Below are positions 1 to 7,230 of a stretch of DNA of 12,730 bases, piece by piece. The DNA lies in NCBI GenBank assembly GCA_902362875.1, contig CABIYF010000041.1, positions 1 through 12,730 of the forward strand. The letters run 5' to 3'. Position 1 is the stretch's first letter; every line of letters starts with the position of its first letter. The stretch is from Eubacteriaceae bacterium (lineage in GTDB: Bacteria > Bacillota > Clostridia > Lachnospirales > Lachnospiraceae). The notes under the pieces were generated by a model that saw nothing but the letters and a program-made list of their open reading frames with translations, was not told where the DNA came from and searched no databases. The position numbers and the translations under genes are program-made.

Positions 1-18
1 TGTATAATACTGAATCTA

Positions 19-47
19 ATTATATTCCTTAACCCTTTATTTGTCAA
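19..47 (-). promoter_or_regulatory. Consensus sigma-A promoter firing out of the left edge
   Basis: Read on the minus strand there is a perfect TTGACA (42-47), a 17-base spacer and a perfect TATAAT (19-24). It lies beyond the tnpV terminator, so it should start a transcript whose gene is to the left of the window. A palindrome overlaps its -35 box. The gene it serves cannot be seen. Confidence 0.75.
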
Positions 48-56
48 GCTGACAAA
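40..56. promoter_or_regulatory. Palindrome over the -35 box, possible operator
   Basis: TTTGTCA and TGACAAA are perfect 7-base inverted half-sites separated by AGC. The dyad covers the -35 hexamer of the outward minus-strand promoter, where a repressor would block RNA polymerase. No T-run follows, so it is unlikely to be a terminator. The binding protein is unknown. Confidence 0.45.
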
Positions 57-65
57 CTAAAGCAG

Positions 66-90
66 AAAAAGCGGCAGGATTTCCCCTGCC
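66..90 (-). terminator. Intrinsic terminator of tnpV
   Basis: On the minus strand a GGCAGG/CCTGCC stem (73-78 with 85-90, 6-base loop) is followed by GC and a run of five T (66-70). It lies 13 bases beyond the tnpV stop codon. Confidence 0.75.
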
Positions 91-103
91 ACTAATCATC
101 TGT

Positions 104-478
104 TTATGCAAAAATAATTTCCTTTTCCACAATCTCCCTCGCACAAGCCCTTATGTTATTGAGGTATCCTGTCCATTCTAAGGCGTTTTCTGCCTTTAGC
201 TGTTCCGTTATGCCCTGTGCCTGTTTCATGCCCTCTATGAGCCGTTCAAAGCGTTCCTGCGCCTGTCTGTCGATGTCGGCAAGATAGGCGTTGAGCCTGC
301 CGCTTGTGAGAAAATTGGTGTATGTAACTTTGCGGTATTGCTTCAGATAATCTAAATGCCGCTGTCCCCATATGCCTATCGGCTGTTCTTCTTCGGCGGG
401 TAAAGTCATACATGGAATTAGATAATCCTCTTGTCTTTCGTATCTTCCGCCCAGTTCCTCAAATAATGATTTTGCCAT
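104..478 (-). CDS. tnpV: TnpV family transposon-encoded protein
   Basis: This 124-residue protein is recognised as TnpV, a small protein carried by clostridial mobilisable and conjugative elements of the Tn4451 type; its molecular function is not established. Recognition rests on the N-terminal FEELGGRY block, a central IGIWGQRHLDYLKQY block and the helical C-terminal half, at normal family length. ATG at 478 is preceded by GGAGG with a 9-base gap, and a terminator follows the stop. The gene is clearly richer in G and C than the neighbouring leucine-rich-repeat gene (many gcc, gcg, cgt and ctg triplets), which fits horizontal acquisition. No recombinase or resolvase is in the window, so the rest of any element lies to the left or has been lost. 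Its first 20 bases overlap the end of the upstream reading frame. Confidence 0.85.
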   Translation of the reverse strand: MAKSLFEELGGRYERQEDYLIPCMTLPAEEEQPIGIWGQRHLDYLKQYRKVTYTNFLTSGRLNAYLADIDRQAQERFERLIEGMKQAQGITEQLKAENALEWTGYLNNIRACAREIVEKEIIFA

Positions 479-1781
479 TGTATGTTACCTCCACATTCTT
501 TTTTATTTTGAATGTCCGCAAAATCCGTCCTACATCACTCCAACGCCATGCTGTATTCAATTTTAAAACAGCTTCATCATCAGATGTTAGCTTCACTTCT
601 TTTACTTTTGATAAATTGTTGATTCCGACTTCTCCAAAACATCCTACACTTGATTTGTATTCGGATGTTTTAAAACTTGGAATATCACCTTTATTCTCTA
701 CAACTGTGACTTCGATTTCTTTTTTGTAATCTTCATTCTCAATCGTGATCGTTGCTTTCTGACCTGCTTTGCCTTCTCCTGCTTTGTAATACCATTTACT
801 CATTCCGTCAGAATCTTTATACTGCTTTACACTTACAACTGATGGATCACTTGATGTTACAGTGTCCACGGATGAAACAAGTCCTGCCGGTTGTGAAATA
901 TCAGAAATTTCTGTTCCTTCCTGAATCTCTGCCTTTGTTGATCTGATCAGGGATAATCTGTCTTCCGCACTTACTTTTGAATCATCTAAATTGATATATT
1001 CTAAGTTCGGAAGATCTTTTAGTACACTGACATTGGATACATTTGTATTATTTAAAGTTAATTTCTTTAACTTTGTAAGATATCCCAAGTTTGAAATATC
1101 ATCCAGATTATAACTGTATGATATATTCAGTTCTTCACAGTTTGTTGCATACTCTATTCCACCAATATTATCGACACCAGTTATATTTAACTCCTTCAGA
1201 TCTTTCATCTGTTCTTTCGTAATAAATGTAGTAGATCTATCGACCCCTAATTTCTCTTTTATATCATTAAACAAATTATTATCTGTAATTGGTGCAATAT
1301 CTTCATCGTTGGATACTACTTCCAAAGTTACTGGATCAAGTGGGATGTCTTTTATTATATCACCTTCAATTTTCTTAATATGTGGTATTACTTCCACACG
1401 TCCTGTCTTCTTTGGAACGATCATATAACTCGGAGCATCAGTCTCATCATCCGTTACAGTGTATATTTCCAAGTATTCATTATAGTTTCCTACAAAATAT
1501 ATATCGAAAAATTCTTCTGGATCAATTCCTTGCAAATGATATGTATTAAAAGTTCCAATTTTTAATACAAAAGAATTCTCATCAAGTGTTATACCACTTT
1601 CTTTTGCATCCGTTGACTTGACAGATCTTTTTACAGACTTTGTCTGTGTTGTCCCTTGTTTACTGCTTGCAAATGTTGTGATCCCATTCGCTGGAATCAT
1701 AGCTAAACTTAACATGCATGCAAATATTTTCTTTAAATTTCTGCTGCATGTCCGCTTGTGCGGTTTTTCATTCTTCCCCAT
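459..1781 (-). CDS. Secreted leucine-rich-repeat/Ig-like protein, probably 3'-truncated
   Basis: This 440-residue protein is predicted to be exported and to act at or outside the cell surface, probably in binding; no enzymatic motif is seen. Residues 1-40 form a signal peptide: basic start (KNEKPHKR), hydrophobic core (FACMLSLAMIPANGITTF) and likely cleavage near ASS. Residues about 60-160 are a beta-rich Ig-like region. Residues about 195-275 carry short leucine-rich repeats (LKELNITGV, CEELNISYS, LKKLTLNNT, LEYINLDDS). About 295-365 is another Ig-like domain, and a further one starts near 375. The start is ATG 1781 after GGGAGG. The last 30 or so residues look foreign: two CGG codons lie close together and the frame ends inside the tnpV leader, using the tnpV ribosome site as coding sequence. 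No sorting signal is present. I infer that insertion of the TnpV element removed the native 3' end. Confidence 0.75.
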   Translation of the reverse strand: MGKNEKPHKRTCSRNLKKIFACMLSLAMIPANGITTFASSKQGTTQTKSVKRSVKSTDAKESGITLDENSFVLKIGTFNTYHLQGIDPEEFFDIYFVGNYNEYLEIYTVTDDETDAPSYMIVPKKTGRVEVIPHIKKIEGDIIKDIPLDPVTLEVVSNDEDIAPITDNNLFNDIKEKLGVDRSTTFITKEQMKDLKELNITGVDNIGGIEYATNCEELNISYSYNLDDISNLGYLTKLKKLTLNNTNVSNVSVLKDLPNLEYINLDDSKVSAEDRLSLIRSTKAEIQEGTEISDISQPAGLVSSVDTVTSSDPSVVSVKQYKDSDGMSKWYYKAGEGKAGQKATITIENEDYKKEIEVTVVENKGDIPSFKTSEYKSSVGCFGEVGINNLSKVKEVKLTSDDEAVLKLNTAWRWSDVGRILRTFKIKKNVEVTYNGKIII

Positions 1782-1835
1782 ATTTTTTTACCTCCCGTAT
1801 GAAAAATCGTGCCAACTAGTTGCTATACTTTCTTA

Positions 1836-1864
1836 ATTATACTATTGTTTTAATATCAATACAA
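1836..1864 (-). promoter_or_regulatory. Probable promoter of the leucine-rich-repeat gene
   Basis: On the minus strand a perfect TATAAT (1836-1841) is preceded by a 17-base spacer and a weak TTGTAT (1859-1864). It lies about 55 bases upstream of ATG 1781 in AT-rich DNA. The poor -35 suggests low or activated expression. Confidence 0.5.
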
Positions 1865-1909
1865 TAAATTTGTTCACATTTTTAGTTGCATGGGACTTTC
1901 CTATAAATT

Positions 1910-1978
1910 AAAAAAACATTATAAATGGCAGCCAATCTGGATCTCATATCTTCCAGACTGACTGCCATCTATAATGTT
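1910..1978 (-). terminator. Intrinsic terminator of yhgE
   Basis: A long interrupted stem pairs 1915-1923 with 1970-1978, 1925-1931 with 1962-1968 and 1936-1940 with 1953-1957. Read on the minus strand it ends in a run of seven T (1910-1916). It sits 35 bases after the yhgE stop. No T-run follows on the plus strand, so it serves the minus-strand gene. Confidence 0.85.
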
Positions 1979-2012
1979 CATCAAAGTTTTAAATTATTTA
2001 ATTATATATTCT

Positions 2013-4802
2013 CTAATGCTGTGGTACTCCATTAGGTTCTAATGTTCCTCCAACCTGTTTCTTCATTCTGAAGCGGTAGAAGATAATTGTTGCTAATGTA
2101 GACACAACTAAGATTCCAACGAATACTGCGACATCACCGCCGATCTGTCCATCCATGGATAATGTATGACGGAATGCGTGTACTGTATAGCTGAATGGCA
2201 TGTATTTGTGTAATACTGTGTAGAAGTGTGGTGCCATATCCAGTGGATATGTTCCTCCTGCTGCACCTAACTGTACGACCATGAATACTAACATGACGAA
2301 ACTTCCAACACGGTTTAATAACATCTCACCAAAGCAGATCAATGACATAAATGCCATAGATGCCAGGATTGCCATTCCAAATGTCTTTCCAACATAGTGT
2401 GGTTCCATTCCATTGATTCCAATTAAAACGGCTACCATGATCACTGCCTGAACAATTGATACTGCTGCCATGACTGTGACTTTGCTCAACCACCACTGAA
2501 GTCCACTCTTGACTTCTTCGTTTTTCTCCATTAAAGGATACATTAATGTAAATGCCATACATGCTACAAATAATCCAACGGACATCATATAAGGTGCCAT
2601 TGCGTGACCATTGTTATCAACATGTGAGTATTCTACATTCTTTGCTTTTACTGGTGCTGCAAACATCTTGTTTGTTTTGTTTGTAGCTTTGATATCATTT
2701 ACCTGATCTGCTCCTTTTTGTAAGGAATCTTTTAATGTCTTGCTTCCATCCTGAAGTGTTGCGATTCCATTTCCAAGAGTTGTAGATCCTGCTGCAAGCT
2801 GGCTTGATCCGCTTGCGATCTGTCCGGCTCCAGATGCTAACTGTCCGGCTCCGCTGTTTAATGTATTATTGTTTGCAACTAAAGTTGCTGTTCCTGATTT
2901 CAGTGTTTTTGTTCCATTGTAAAGCTGTGTTGTTCCTGACATAAATGTTGGGAGTTTTGAGCTTACCTGGTTAATTCCACTGTTTAATTGTGTTGCTCCG
3001 CTGTTTAATGCTTTGGAATTATTCTTTAAGGTTGTAAGTCCTGTATTTAAACTGCTTACTCCTGCTGTGTAATTTGCAATTCCAATCTTTAACTGTCCTG
3101 TACCTGTGCTAAGTCCAGATTCTAATGTTGTAAGTCCTGCATCTACCTGTGAAGAACCACTCTTTAACGCTGTTAATGCCTGAATCATTCCCATTGTTTC
3201 TGGAGTTGTTCCCTGCTGGTCTAATCCTGTTTTCACAGTTTTTAATCCTGAATACATTGAAGTTACTGCCTGTGAACCTTTTGGCAATACTTTCTCCGAA
3301 TTAGATGCTAACGCTGATACCTGCTGTTTTACTGCTGCTAATGTTTCATCTGAAGACGCTGACTGTGTACTTACTTTTGTTGTTGTAGTCGCTTTTGCCT
3401 GAGATGCCTTCTGTGCATTTGTATATGTTTCATCTACATTTTCTTCCACATCAGATGCTGCACTTTCAACTTCACCGATCTCTGATAAAAGCTGTTCTTT
3501 TTCTTCATCGGATAACTTGCTTAATACAGAAGAGTTCTTTAATTTACTTACTTTACTCTGTAATGTGTTAACTTTTTCTTTTGCAGTTGCTGCACTTTCT
3601 GCTGCTTTTTTACTGTCTGTATTATCTACTGTTGTTGTTGTAGTTTTTGTTGACTGTGTTGTTGCTGCACTTCCATTTAATGATTTGTTTAACTGCTGAA
3701 TGCCGTCATTTAACTGAGTCATTCCAGCACTTAACTGCTGAATATCTGTTGATTCTGGAAGCTGTTGTCCAATCAGTGCTGAGGACTGTTTCGCTGCTGT
3801 TAATACACTGTCAATTCCAGTTGTTAAAGATCCTGTTCCTTCTTTTAACTGTGCAGTTCCACTTTTGATTCCTTCTGATAACTGGTCTACTCCTGATGTT
3901 AATGCTGTATTATTCGCAACCAGCTGTTTGCTTCCAGCCTGTGCTGTGCTGACACCATTTGTATACTGTGAAATTCCTAATTTTAATGATTTGGAACCAG
4001 TTGATAACTGAGTTGCTCCAGTCTGTAATGCTGCAACACCATTTTTCAGTGTCTTTGTTCCTGATTTTAATGATTTTGCTCCGCTGTCAACTTTGGCTAC
4101 ACCTGCTGTATATGATTTTAATCCTACAGAAAGTGATTTTGCTCCATTCTGGAATGTTAAAGTGCTGGATGCAAGTTTCTTTAAGTTCTGCTCAATTGTG
4201 TCATTTCCAGCTTTCAGTTTCTTTGCTCCGCTTTCAATCTTTCCTGATCCATCGGCTGCTTCCTGGAATCCAGATCCTACCGTCTTGATCTGAGCAAATA
4301 CGGTTTTTACATAAGTTTCTGTTACTTTTTCTCTGACTGACTTTTCAATCTTCGCCATGGCACTGTCATCCATCTTGGATGCTACATAGTTTGTACCTGG
4401 GTTTGTCTTGTATATCAGTTTCATCTGTTTTGGATTCTTATCCATTAATGTTGTTGCATTCTTTGAGAAGTCTTCTGGAATGGAAATGATCATATAATAT
4501 TCTCCACTCTCTAATCCTTCTTTTGCTTTCTTATCACTTACAAAACGAAAATCAAGTGATCCTGAATCTTTCAGATTCTTCACCAGATCATCACCAACTT
4601 GTAATGTCTTACCCTCGTATTTTACCTTCTTATCGTGATTTACCACTGCTACTGGTAATTCGTCTGCATCTCCGTATGGATCCCACATAGATCCAAGGAA
4701 TACAGATGTATAAATTGCAGGAATCGTAATGATCGCGATCAAAATGATAATCATCCAGGGGTTTTTTAAAATTTTCTGCCATTCTCGTTTTAACATGATC
4801 AC
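2013..4802 (-). CDS. yhgE: YhgE/Pip family membrane protein
   Basis: This 929-residue membrane protein belongs to the YhgE/Pip family, which includes the lactococcal phage infection protein; the membrane part resembles ABC-2 permeases. Its cellular role is not settled. An N-terminal membrane helix (about 13-35, WMIIILIAIITIPAIYTSVF) is followed by the family hallmark WDPYG. A very long extracytoplasmic region (about 40-730) consists largely of repeated units of the form SGA-x2-L-x2-G, as in SGAGQLASG. A Ser/Thr-rich, charged stretch (about 375-490) interrupts them. Five C-terminal helices (about 738-910) end in a short basic tail. The frame opens at GTG 4802, 5 bases after AGGAG; ATG 4796, two codons in and 11 bases from the same site, is the alternative and resembles usual family starts (MLKREW). 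It has its own promoter and terminator, so it is monocistronic. TetR regulators often neighbour this family, but none is here. Confidence 0.9.
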   Translation of the reverse strand: MIMLKREWQKILKNPWMIIILIAIITIPAIYTSVFLGSMWDPYGDADELPVAVVNHDKKVKYEGKTLQVGDDLVKNLKDSGSLDFRFVSDKKAKEGLESGEYYMIISIPEDFSKNATTLMDKNPKQMKLIYKTNPGTNYVASKMDDSAMAKIEKSVREKVTETYVKTVFAQIKTVGSGFQEAADGSGKIESGAKKLKAGNDTIEQNLKKLASSTLTFQNGAKSLSVGLKSYTAGVAKVDSGAKSLKSGTKTLKNGVAALQTGATQLSTGSKSLKLGISQYTNGVSTAQAGSKQLVANNTALTSGVDQLSEGIKSGTAQLKEGTGSLTTGIDSVLTAAKQSSALIGQQLPESTDIQQLSAGMTQLNDGIQQLNKSLNGSAATTQSTKTTTTTVDNTDSKKAAESAATAKEKVNTLQSKVSKLKNSSVLSKLSDEEKEQLLSEIGEVESAASDVEENVDETYTNAQKASQAKATTTTKVSTQSASSDETLAAVKQQVSALASNSEKVLPKGSQAVTSMYSGLKTVKTGLDQQGTTPETMGMIQALTALKSGSSQVDAGLTTLESGLSTGTGQLKIGIANYTAGVSSLNTGLTTLKNNSKALNSGATQLNSGINQVSSKLPTFMSGTTQLYNGTKTLKSGTATLVANNNTLNSGAGQLASGAGQIASGSSQLAAGSTTLGNGIATLQDGSKTLKDSLQKGADQVNDIKATNKTNKMFAAPVKAKNVEYSHVDNNGHAMAPYMMSVGLFVACMAFTLMYPLMEKNEEVKSGLQWWLSKVTVMAAVSIVQAVIMVAVLIGINGMEPHYVGKTFGMAILASMAFMSLICFGEMLLNRVGSFVMLVFMVVQLGAAGGTYPLDMAPHFYTVLHKYMPFSYTVHAFRHTLSMDGQIGGDVAVFVGILVVSTLATIIFYRFRMKKQVGGTLEPNGVPQH

Positions 4803-4866
4803 AGCTGCTCCTTCCTTGCATTATTGTTATTATAAAAGAGGTTTTTGTCTCCTTAAATCATTGGTT

Positions 4867-4895
4867 ATTATATTCACTTTCTTGATAAAAGTCAA
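4867..4895 (-). promoter_or_regulatory. Near-consensus sigma-A promoter of yhgE
   Basis: On the minus strand TTGACT (4890-4895), a 17-base spacer and TATAAT (4867-4872) match the consensus at 11 of 12 positions. It is about 65 bases upstream of the yhgE start. A promoter this strong usually needs a repressor if the gene is not constitutive; see the direct repeats just upstream. Confidence 0.8.
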
Positions 4896-4911
4896 TCATT
4901 TATTGAATAGT

Positions 4912-4948
4912 GGTCATTTTTATTTTTTGTACAATCGGTCATTTTTTT
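4912..4948. repeat. Two 10-base direct repeats upstream of the yhgE promoter
   Basis: GGTCATTTTT occurs at 4912-4921 and again at 4937-4946, a spacing of 25 bases. In each copy the bases just before are AT-rich (ACAATC and GAATAGT). A short palindrome, TTGTACAA, lies immediately before the right copy. The pair sits 17-50 bases upstream of the yhgE -35 box, a position suited to a regulator. This is pattern evidence only. Confidence 0.4.
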
Positions 4949-4958
4949 GCTAAAAAGG

Positions 4959-5005
4959 CAAAAAAACAGACTTCCTTTATTCATCTGTTATAAAAGAAGC
5001 CTGTT
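4959..5005 (-). terminator. Intrinsic terminator of the glycosyltransferase gene
   Basis: A 15-base stem (4965-4979 with 4991-5005, two G-U pairs when read as minus-strand RNA) is followed by a run of T (4960-4966). It starts 8 bases after the stop codon. A second AT-only dyad (TTTTTTTGC/GCAAAAAAA, 4942-4966) adjoins it. It separates this gene from yhgE. Confidence 0.85.
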
Positions 5006-5012
5006 CTCAATG

Positions 5013-5945
5013 TTATTTACTTTCTTTCTTAATGTAAATCGGACGTTTCTTTGTCTCTAAATATGTCTTAGATAAATACATTCCTACAACTCCGATTCCC
5101 AATAACTGAATTCCACTTAAAAAGCTGATGACACAGATCAATGAAGGCCATCCTGCAACCGGATCTCCAAATGCTGCTGCTCTTATGACAACAAACAACA
5201 GGAATAAAAATGCGATAATACACACGATCACACCGATCAATGATACGATCGTAAGTGGTACTGTGGAGAATGCAATGATTCCTTCCAGTGCATATCTGAA
5301 TAATTTCCAGAAAGACCATTTTGTCTCTCCTGCTGCACGTTCTACATTCTCAAACTCGAGCCATTTTGTTTTAAATCCTACCCATCCAAAAATACCTTTT
5401 GTAAATCGGTTATATTCTGGCATGGAGAGAATCGCATCAACCATATCTCTCTTCATCATACGGAAATCTCTGGCTCCATCTACGATATCTGCATCAGAGA
5501 TCCTATTGATCAAACCATAAAAACGTCTTGCAAAAAATGAACGGATCGGTGGTTCTCCCTTTCTTGTGACACGTCTTGTTGCCACACTGTCATATCCTTC
5601 TTCCTCGATGCATCGGATCATCTCTGGAATCAAATGAGGCGGATCCTGAAGATCAACGTCCATTGTCACAACATACTCACCTTTGGCATGTTCAAATCCT
5701 GCATACATCGCAGCTTCTTTTCCAAAGTTTCTGGAAAATGATACATAATGTATGCAGTCGTCTTGTTCGCTTAATTTCTTTATAACTTCTAATGTCTTAT
5801 CCTTGCTTCCATCATCAATAAAGATAATCTCAAAGTCAATTTTTCCTTCTTCTTGTTTTCGTACTTTCTGCATCTCCTCGTAGTAAATTGGAATTACTTC
5901 TTCCTCATTAAAACAAGGTACAATGCAACTGCATAACTTACTCAT
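5013..5945 (-). CDS. Membrane-anchored family 2 glycosyltransferase (GtrB/DPM1-like)
   Basis: This 310-residue protein has the layout of bactoprenol-phosphate glycosyltransferases: a cytoplasmic GT-A domain that transfers a sugar from a nucleotide sugar to undecaprenyl phosphate, then two membrane helices. Visible motifs are VPCFNEEEVI (9-18), the nucleotide-binding DDGS (44-47), the metal-binding DVD (96-98) followed by LQDPP, and GARDFRMM (157-164). Membrane helices lie at about 230-256 and 266-291, and the C-terminus is basic. The length is normal for the family. The start is ATG 5945 after AGGTAGG. The lipid-linked sugar would be flipped and used to decorate cell-wall polymers or surface glycans, but no flippase or second transferase is beside it, so the sugar and acceptor cannot be named. 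It is transcribed alone, with a terminator between it and yhgE. Confidence 0.9.
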   Translation of the reverse strand: MSKLCSCIVPCFNEEEVIPIYYEEMQKVRKQEEGKIDFEIIFIDDGSKDKTLEVIKKLSEQDDCIHYVSFSRNFGKEAAMYAGFEHAKGEYVVTMDVDLQDPPHLIPEMIRCIEEEGYDSVATRRVTRKGEPPIRSFFARRFYGLINRISDADIVDGARDFRMMKRDMVDAILSMPEYNRFTKGIFGWVGFKTKWLEFENVERAAGETKWSFWKLFRYALEGIIAFSTVPLTIVSLIGVIVCIIAFLFLLFVVIRAAAFGDPVAGWPSLICVISFLSGIQLLGIGVVGMYLSKTYLETKKRPIYIKKESK

Positions 5946-5990
5946 ATGTTATCCTACCTTTTATCGTATATATCTTTCACTTACTTAGAT

Positions 5991-6019
5991 AGTATATCAC
6001 TTCTTTTTGATTTTGTCTT
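5991..6019 (-). promoter_or_regulatory. Possible promoter of the glycosyltransferase gene
   Basis: On the minus strand AAGACA (6014-6019, 4 of 6), a 17-base spacer and TATACT (5991-5996) lie about 45 bases upstream of ATG 5945. The region is very AT-rich, so chance matches are possible. Confidence 0.35.
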
Positions 6020-6054
6020 TACTTAGTTTTTATCTATGATTTTTTAAATGATTC

Positions 6055-6063
6055 TGCTATGAT
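6055..6063 (+). promoter_or_regulatory. Possible extended -10 promoter of nudC
   Basis: TGCTATGAT is an extended -10 (TGnTATGAT) about 65 bases before the nudC start. No good -35 is seen at the right distance. A second TATGAT at 6035-6040, preceded by TTGTCT, is an equally weak alternative. Confidence 0.3.
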
Positions 6064-6128
6064 AATATTGTTTTTATTTCGTCGATCATATTTATTATCT
6101 TTTATAGAAAGGAACGATACAACAAATC

Positions 6129-7082
6129 ATGATTCAAGATATTTACCCACATAAGTTAAACAATCAATATAACCCAGAGAAAAAGCCTGATGCAGACAGC
6201 ATTATTTTATATTTTACAAAGGATGGGCTTCTTCACCGTCTGTTAAAGAAATCGGATCTGGAAGAAATGGGGCAGGAGGACTTATTTTCGCCTGCTGAAA
6301 TGATCTATACTGGAGATGGAACAAAGCTTGCGAGACCTGCTCTTTTAAATGAAGAAAATCTGTTTTTATCTTTTCCGAGATTCAGTGATTTCGTAAATGA
6401 TGCAAATGTCAATGAAGATACTCTGACATATCTTTTCTCTGTAGATGATGATGATTACTTCTTATTAAATGAGTCACCCGAAGAAATTCCGGAAGATTAC
6501 AACTTCTGCACGGTGCGTGATCTCCGTAATCTGCAGATTGGGCCAAAATACCGTACTTTTGCCGCAATTACCGGACTGCATCTATATAACTGGTATCGTA
6601 CCAATCGTTTCTGTGGCTGTTGCGGACACAAGACAATCCATTCTTCAACGGAACGTGCCTTAAAATGTCCTTCCTGCGGTCATTTGATCTACCCACGAAT
6701 CATACCTGCAGTCATTGTCGGGGTTAAAAATGGTGATAAACTTCTTCTTACAAAATACCGCAAGGGATTTACTCCATTTGCCCTGATCGCTGGATTTACA
6801 GAGATTGGTGAAACTCTGGAAGAGACTGTTGCCCGTGAGGTTATGGAAGAAGCCGGGCTTCATGTAAAAAATATTCAGTATTACAAATCCCAGCCTTGGG
6901 GTGTTGTCGATGATCTGCTTGCCGGATTTTATTGCGAAGTTGATGGAGACACCCAAATCCATATGGACGCATCAGAGCTGAAACTTGCAGAATGGAAAAC
7001 TCGTGATGAAATCGAATTACAGCCAAATGATTTTAGTCTGACAAATGAGATGATGCGTGAATTTAAGGAAGGAAGAATTTAA
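6129..7082 (+). CDS. nudC: NudC-type NAD(H) pyrophosphatase (Nudix hydrolase)
   Basis: This 317-residue protein has the domain order of NudC: a family-specific N-terminal domain (about 1-150), a four-cysteine zinc ribbon (C162, C165, C180, C183) and a C-terminal Nudix domain. NudC enzymes split NAD(H) into NMN(H) and AMP, and some remove NAD caps from RNA 5' ends. The Nudix box is complete: G222, E228 and REVMEEAGL (236-244), with E240 and E241 binding metal. After the box the family signature normally reads SQPWPFPxS; here SQPW (254-257) is kept but is followed by GVVDD, so the NAD-specificity motif is only half conserved. The start ATG 6129 gives a typical N-terminus (MIQDIYPHK), although the ribosome site AAAGGA is about 14 bases away, longer than usual. 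No terminator separates it from the methyltransferase gene 148 bases downstream, so read-through is possible. Confidence 0.88.
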   Translation: MIQDIYPHKLNNQYNPEKKPDADSIILYFTKDGLLHRLLKKSDLEEMGQEDLFSPAEMIYTGDGTKLARPALLNEENLFLSFPRFSDFVNDANVNEDTLTYLFSVDDDDYFLLNESPEEIPEDYNFCTVRDLRNLQIGPKYRTFAAITGLHLYNWYRTNRFCGCCGHKTIHSSTERALKCPSCGHLIYPRIIPAVIVGVKNGDKLLLTKYRKGFTPFALIAGFTEIGETLEETVAREVMEEAGLHVKNIQYYKSQPWGVVDDLLAGFYCEVDGDTQIHMDASELKLAEWKTRDEIELQPNDFSLTNEMMREFKEGRI

Positions 7083-7100
7083 AGTCTTCTGTATCACAAT

Positions 7101-7128
7101 TTGACAAATTCCGCATCTATGCTATAAT
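7101..7128 (+). promoter_or_regulatory. Promoter P1 of the methyltransferase gene
   Basis: A perfect TTGACA (7101-7106), a 16-base spacer ending in TGC, and a perfect TATAAT (7123-7128) form a strong promoter. The expected start of transcription is near 7135, leaving a leader of about 95 bases before ATG 7231. This also argues against any coding start at 7138. Confidence 0.75.
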
Positions 7129-7146
7129 CAGTCCTTAGTGCTCTCC

Positions 7147-7175
7147 TTTCCAAAGATACCATTTTCTGGTATAAT
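7147..7175 (+). promoter_or_regulatory. Possible second promoter P2 of the methyltransferase gene
   Basis: TGGTATAAT (7167-7175) is an extended -10 with a perfect hexamer. TTTCCA at 7147-7152, 17 bases upstream, is a weak -35. It would start transcription near 7182, about 50 bases before the gene, giving tandem promoters with P1. Confidence 0.45.
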
Positions 7176-7217
7176 TAAGAGTAATAGGGAGATGCCATAT
7201 AAACCACAAGGCATACG

Positions 7218-7224
7218 AAAGGAG
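7218..7224 (+). promoter_or_regulatory. Ribosome binding site that fixes the methyltransferase start
   Basis: AAAGGAG ends 6 bases before ATG 7231. The open frame extends upstream to GTG 7138, but neither that codon nor ATG 7192 has a well-placed ribosome site, and the upstream part lies on promoter DNA. Confidence 0.8.
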
Positions 7225-7230
7225 TTTCTT

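Noticed and set aside
2326..2562. A second minus-strand frame inside yhgE
   Set aside because: It is an out-of-frame overlap with the membrane-helix coding region and lacks a start context.
3517..4288. Several plus-strand open frames opposite the yhgE coding region
   Set aside because: They are antisense shadows of the repetitive SGAxxLxxG codons, with no ribosome sites and low-complexity Leu/Val-rich products.
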